A DNA stretch of 7,278 nucleotides from Trueperaceae bacterium. GTDB taxonomy: Bacteria; Deinococcota; Deinococci; Deinococcales; Trueperaceae. Location: positions 1 through 7,278 of the forward strand of contig SKWV01000029.1 of NCBI GenBank assembly GCA_007128755.1. Direction: 5' to 3'. A model generated the notes under the pieces. That model did no database searches and was not told the origin of the DNA. It was given only the letters and a program-made list of their open reading frames with translations. Each line of letters starts with the position of its first letter. The stretch's first letter is position 1. The translations under genes were made by a program, and so were the position numbers. Of this stretch, positions 5,062 through 7,278 are shown piece by piece.

Positions 5062-5484
5062 TCACGTCGCCTCCACCCGCTTGCGGAGCGTCAGGCGGTT
5101 GCGGCCGCTCACGCGCTCGTACGCCACCTCGTCGGAGAGCCGCCGGATCAGGTGCCAACCGAGGCCCCCGACGGGGCGGTCTTCCACGGAGCCGTCGAGC
5201 GAGGGCGCTGGCGCGGAATCGGGATCGAAGGGTTGGCCGTCGTCCTCGATCAGGAGCTCGACGAGGCCGTCGTCGTAGCCGACACGCAGCGTCATCTCTC
5301 CCGCCTCGGTCCCCTCGAAGGCGTGCAGGACGACATTGGTACAGGCCTCCTCGGCGAGCAGCCGGAGGTCGCCGACCGCCTGCTCCGGCAGGTCGTGGCG
5401 CTGGGCGAGCACGTCGACCAGGCTCAGGAAGAGGGCGAGGTTCTCTTGGATGGCGGGCTTCGTGAGGGAGAGCGGTCGCGCCAT
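5062..5484 (-). CDS. RsbW/SpoIIAB-like anti-sigma factor serine kinase (GHKL ATPase)
   Basis: A protein of 140 residues made of one Bergerat-fold ATPase domain. The N box is EEACTNVVLHA (45-55, with Asn50 as the likely metal ligand), the first glycine box is EDDGQPFDP (80-88), and the second is VGGLGWHLIRRLSDEV (105-120). There is no dimerisation/His-phosphotransfer domain, so it is not a sensor histidine kinase. Proteins of this type phosphorylate a partner STAS protein on Ser and, when free, sequester a sigma factor or another target. The start at 5484 was chosen because the conserved N-terminus (MARPLSLTKPAIQENLALFL) begins there. An ATG-initiated reading 14 codons longer would run back into the receiver gene. 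The gene starts 7 nt after the receiver stop, and GAGAGG, partly within that stop codon, is a close-spaced ribosome site. Confidence 0.88.
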   Translation of the reverse strand: MARPLSLTKPAIQENLALFLSLVDVLAQRHDLPEQAVGDLRLLAEEACTNVVLHAFEGTEAGEMTLRVGYDDGLVELLIEDDGQPFDPDSAPAPSLDGSVEDRPVGGLGWHLIRRLSDEVAYERVSGRNRLTLRKRVEAT

Positions 5485-5491
5485 GATCCTC

Positions 5492-5872
5492 TCAATCCAG
5501 GCCGAGCAGGCGCTCGGCGGTCGCACGGAGTTCGTCGGGATCGAACGGCTTCGTCAGGTAGAGGTCGGCGCCGACGTCCGAACCCTTCTGGCGATCGACC
5601 TCCTGACCCTTGGCCGTCAGCAACACGATGGCCACGCCGGCGAGGGCGGGATCGGACTTGACGGCGGCGCACACGTCGAACCCGTTGAGCTTCGGCATCA
5701 TGACGTCGAGGAACACCACGTTCGGCACCTCGCGCCGGATCACGTCGAGCGCCTGCTGGCCGTCGGACGCGATGAAGAGCGTCACGCCCTCGTCCTCGAG
5801 GTCCTCCAGCGTCTGCTCGAGCAGCATACGGATGTGGGGCTCGTCGTCGGCGATCAGCACACTACCCGCCAT
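5492..5872 (-). CDS. Stand-alone receiver-domain response regulator
   Basis: A protein of 126 residues, one receiver domain and nothing else. The acidic pair is D9-D10 (VLIADDEPHIR), the phosphoacceptor is D56 (VVFLDVMMPKLNGFDV), the switch Thr is T86 (VLLTAKG) and the conserved Lys is K108 (LTKPFDPDEL). All residues needed for phosphorylation are present. It lacks a DNA-binding or enzyme output domain, so it must act by protein contact. Its place between a SpoIIE-type phosphatase and an anti-sigma kinase suggests it modulates one of these, but this is inference; no histidine kinase is in the window. The start at 5872 has AGGAGG 4 nt upstream and overlaps the phosphatase gene by 11 nt, so translation is probably coupled. 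An ATG 13 codons earlier would add only a basic tail. Confidence 0.88.
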   Translation of the reverse strand: MAGSVLIADDEPHIRMLLEQTLEDLEDEGVTLFIASDGQQALDVIRREVPNVVFLDVMMPKLNGFDVCAAVKSDPALAGVAIVLLTAKGQEVDRQKGSDVGADLYLTKPFDPDELRATAERLLGLD

Positions 5873-7278
5873 CGCCCTCCTCTTCCGGCGCCGCGGGGCG
5901 CCCATCGTCACGTTCGCGCTCCAGTCTACCCGCAGGCGGCGAGGCGCCTGCAGCGGCTGCGAGCGACTCGCCGGCCGCGTCGGCGTCGCGCGCGATGACC
6001 ATCAGCGTGGCGTCGTCGTAGGCCTCGGCGGCCCCGACGAACGCCTCGAGATCGTCGAGCAACGCGCGCAACAGCGCGTCGGCCCCGTCGCCGCGGTGCC
6101 GGACGACCATGCGCCGGAACCGCTCCTCGCCGTACTCCCGGCCGGCCTCGTCGAGCGCCTCGGTCACGCCGTCGGTGTAGAGCACCAGCACGTCGCCGCG
6201 CTCGAGCCGGACGCGCGCCTCGCCGAAGACCGCCTCCTCGTCCCATCCCACCAGGATCCCGGTGCGCCCGAGCTCCTCCACGGCGCCGCCCGAGCGCACG
6301 AGGAGCGGCGGGTTGTGACCCGCGTTGGCGTAGCGCACCTCGCCGCCGGGCTCGAGCAGCGCGTACGCGAGGGTCACGAACATGCCGTCGGTCGCGTCGG
6401 CGCAGAGCAGCGCGTTGGCGCGGCCGACGACCTCGCCGGCGCTCCGGCCGGGGGCGGCGCTCGCGCGCAGGACGCTCCGCGTCAGCGCCATGAAGAGCGC
6501 CGCCGCCATGCCCTTGTCGGCCACGTCGCCGACCGCGACGGCGATCGCGTCGCCGCTGATGGTGGCGTCGAAGAAGTCGCCGGCGACGGATCGCGCGGGC
6601 GTCCACGACGCGGCGACCCGCCAGCCCGGTCGCTCCGGCATCACCCGGGGCATCAACCGCGCCTGCACGTCGTGGGCGAGCTGCAGCTCCTGCGCGAGGC
6701 GCGCCTGCGCGAGGCTCTGCTGGTGCAGCCGGGCGTTGTCGATGTAGGCGGCGGCCTGCGTCGCCAGGGCGAAGAGCAGCTTCTCGTCGCCCGCCGTGAA
6801 CACGGCCGCCCCGCTGTGCCTCGTGAGCATCACGCCGCCGAGCGTCCGCTCGCGCACGCGCAGCGGCGCCCAGAGGCTCGCGTCGACGGCGGTCCCGGTC
6901 TCGGGGATCGCGCCCGGACCGCCCAGGATCGCCGGGCGGGCGTCGTCGACGAGTCCGGCCCGGATGGCCGTGACCACGTCCCGGGAGCCGGGCTCGGCGA
7001 GGCGGCCGCTCGCCAGCCAGGTGCCCGGGTCCGCGCCGTCGGCGTCCACCACCAGCGCCGCGCCATCGCTGCCGATGAGCCGCAGGGCCTCGTCCAGCAC
7101 CCGCTGGGGCAGCGAGCTCGGGTCGAGCGTGCCGCCGAGGACGTCGCCGAGACGGTAGAGGAGGTTGACCTCGCGGTAGCGCTCGAGCGTCTCCGCCACG
7201 AGGTCACGCCGGCCGGCGGCCGCCAGGACCGACCGCTGCAGGCCCGCCAGCAGCGCGGCGGCCGCCGCCGTCGCGGCC
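5862..7278 (-). CDS. GAF-SpoIIE/PP2C-type serine phosphatase (RsbU-like), N-terminus beyond right edge
   Basis: Residues are numbered from the GTG at 7199. A GAF-like domain spans about 15-158 (VNLLYRLGDVLGGTLDPSSL at 11-30 leading in, ending ALATQAAAYIDNARLHQQSL). A helical linker (162-186, AQELQLAHDVQARLMP) of the kind that precedes SpoIIE domains follows. The phosphatase domain spans about 188-403 and has the metal-binding Asp motifs: VAGDFFDA (205-212, D208), GDVADKGMAAALFMA (224-238, D225), AGHNPPLL (293-300), LYTDGVTEA (340-348, D343) and AYDDATLMVIA (393-403). An Ala/Glu-rich tail ends the protein. The frame remains open and coding-like upstream of 7199 to the window edge, with another helical stretch, so the GTG is probably internal and more domains may lie beyond. 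By family the enzyme dephosphorylates the STAS antagonist; the GAF and missing N-terminus would carry the sensing input. Confidence 0.88.
   Translation of the reverse strand, partial: AATAAAAALLAGLQRSVLAAAGRRDLVAETLERYREVNLLYRLGDVLGGTLDPSSLPQRVLDEALRLIGSDGAALVVDADGADPGTWLASGRLAEPGSRDVVTAIRAGLVDDARPAILGGPGAIPETGTAVDASLWAPLRVRERTLGGVMLTRHSGAAVFTAGDEKLLFALATQAAAYIDNARLHQQSLAQARLAQELQLAHDVQARLMPRVMPERPGWRVAASWTPARSVAGDFFDATISGDAIAVAVGDVADKGMAAALFMALTRSVLRASAAPGRSAGEVVGRANALLCADATDGMFVTLAYALLEPGGEVRYANAGHNPPLLVRSGGAVEELGRTGILVGWDEEAVFGEARVRLERGDVLVLYTDGVTEALDEAGREYGEERFRRMVVRHRGDGADALLRALLDDLEAFVGAAEAYDDATLMVIARDADAAGESLAAAAGASPPAGRLERERDDGRPAAPEEEGDGG

Noticed and set aside
5485..5526. Longer N-terminus for the anti-sigma kinase from an ATG at 5526
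   Set aside because: It would overlap the receiver gene by 35 nt and add residues outside the family's usual start; the ATG at 5484 follows the receiver stop with a ribosome site.
5873..5911. Longer N-terminus for the receiver protein from an ATG at 5911
   Set aside because: It adds only a short Arg-rich tail read from the phosphatase gene. The ATG at 5872 has AGGAGG at good distance and begins right at the first receiver strand.
5862..7199. Reading the SpoIIE-type domain as evidence for a sporulating organism
   Set aside because: SpoIIE/PP2C phosphatases with GAF domains are widespread in non-sporulating bacteria; nothing else in the window relates to sporulation.
1..7278. tRNA, rRNA, insertion sequence, CRISPR array or phage attachment site
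   Set aside because: No tRNA-like cloverleaf, terminal inverted repeats with transposase, or regularly spaced identical repeats were seen while reading both strands; composition is even throughout.

Overview
The window is about 70% GC by eye, densely coded and almost entirely chromosomal-type bacterial sequence. It holds nine protein genes, two of them cut by the window edges, and no RNA gene, mobile element or CRISPR array that I can see. Four plus-strand starts are preceded by a TAGNNT hexamer resembling a -10 box, and three of these sit only 5-7 nt before the start codon. That is the signature of leaderless transcription, common in Actinomycetota and also known in Deinococcota. Together with the very high GC and the partner-switching genes, this suggests a high-GC lineage, probably a deep-branching actinobacterium or a Trueperales-like Deinococcota. 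I cannot decide between them from this sequence.

Left part (1-2081): a divergent pair of envelope-type units. On the minus strand is the N-terminus of a small membrane protein with a LiaF/DUF5668-like transmembrane region, running off the left edge. On the plus strand are a DUF2807-type beta-repeat protein and, overlapping it by 4 nt, a secreted protein of unknown function built from two copies of one alpha/beta module. The DUF2807 protein has no visible signal peptide.

Middle part (2144-4673, plus strand): three consecutive genes, each with its own leaderless-type promoter. They are a short-chain dehydrogenase-like protein whose catalytic Tyr is Phe, an Rrf2-family regulator with an unusually spaced three-Cys cluster, and a 12-TM major facilitator transporter of unknown substrate. 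A perfect 14-bp dyad sits at the expected -35 position of the Rrf2 promoter and is a plausible operator.

Right part (4677-7278, minus strand): a compact partner-switching operon. In transcription order it encodes a GAF-SpoIIE/PP2C phosphatase (5' end beyond the window), a stand-alone receiver-domain response regulator, an RsbW-like anti-sigma kinase and a STAS anti-sigma-factor antagonist. By family knowledge the phosphatase dephosphorylates the STAS protein, which then titrates the kinase away from its target sigma factor or other partner. No sigma factor is in the window, so the output is unknown. The operon ends tail-to-tail with the transporter gene, with only 3 nt between the stop codons.

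Nothing here is a clearly new system. The points most worth checking are the Rrf2 cysteine spacing and its operator candidate, the Tyr-less dehydrogenase beside it, the tandem-module secreted protein, and the receiver protein inside the partner-switching operon.
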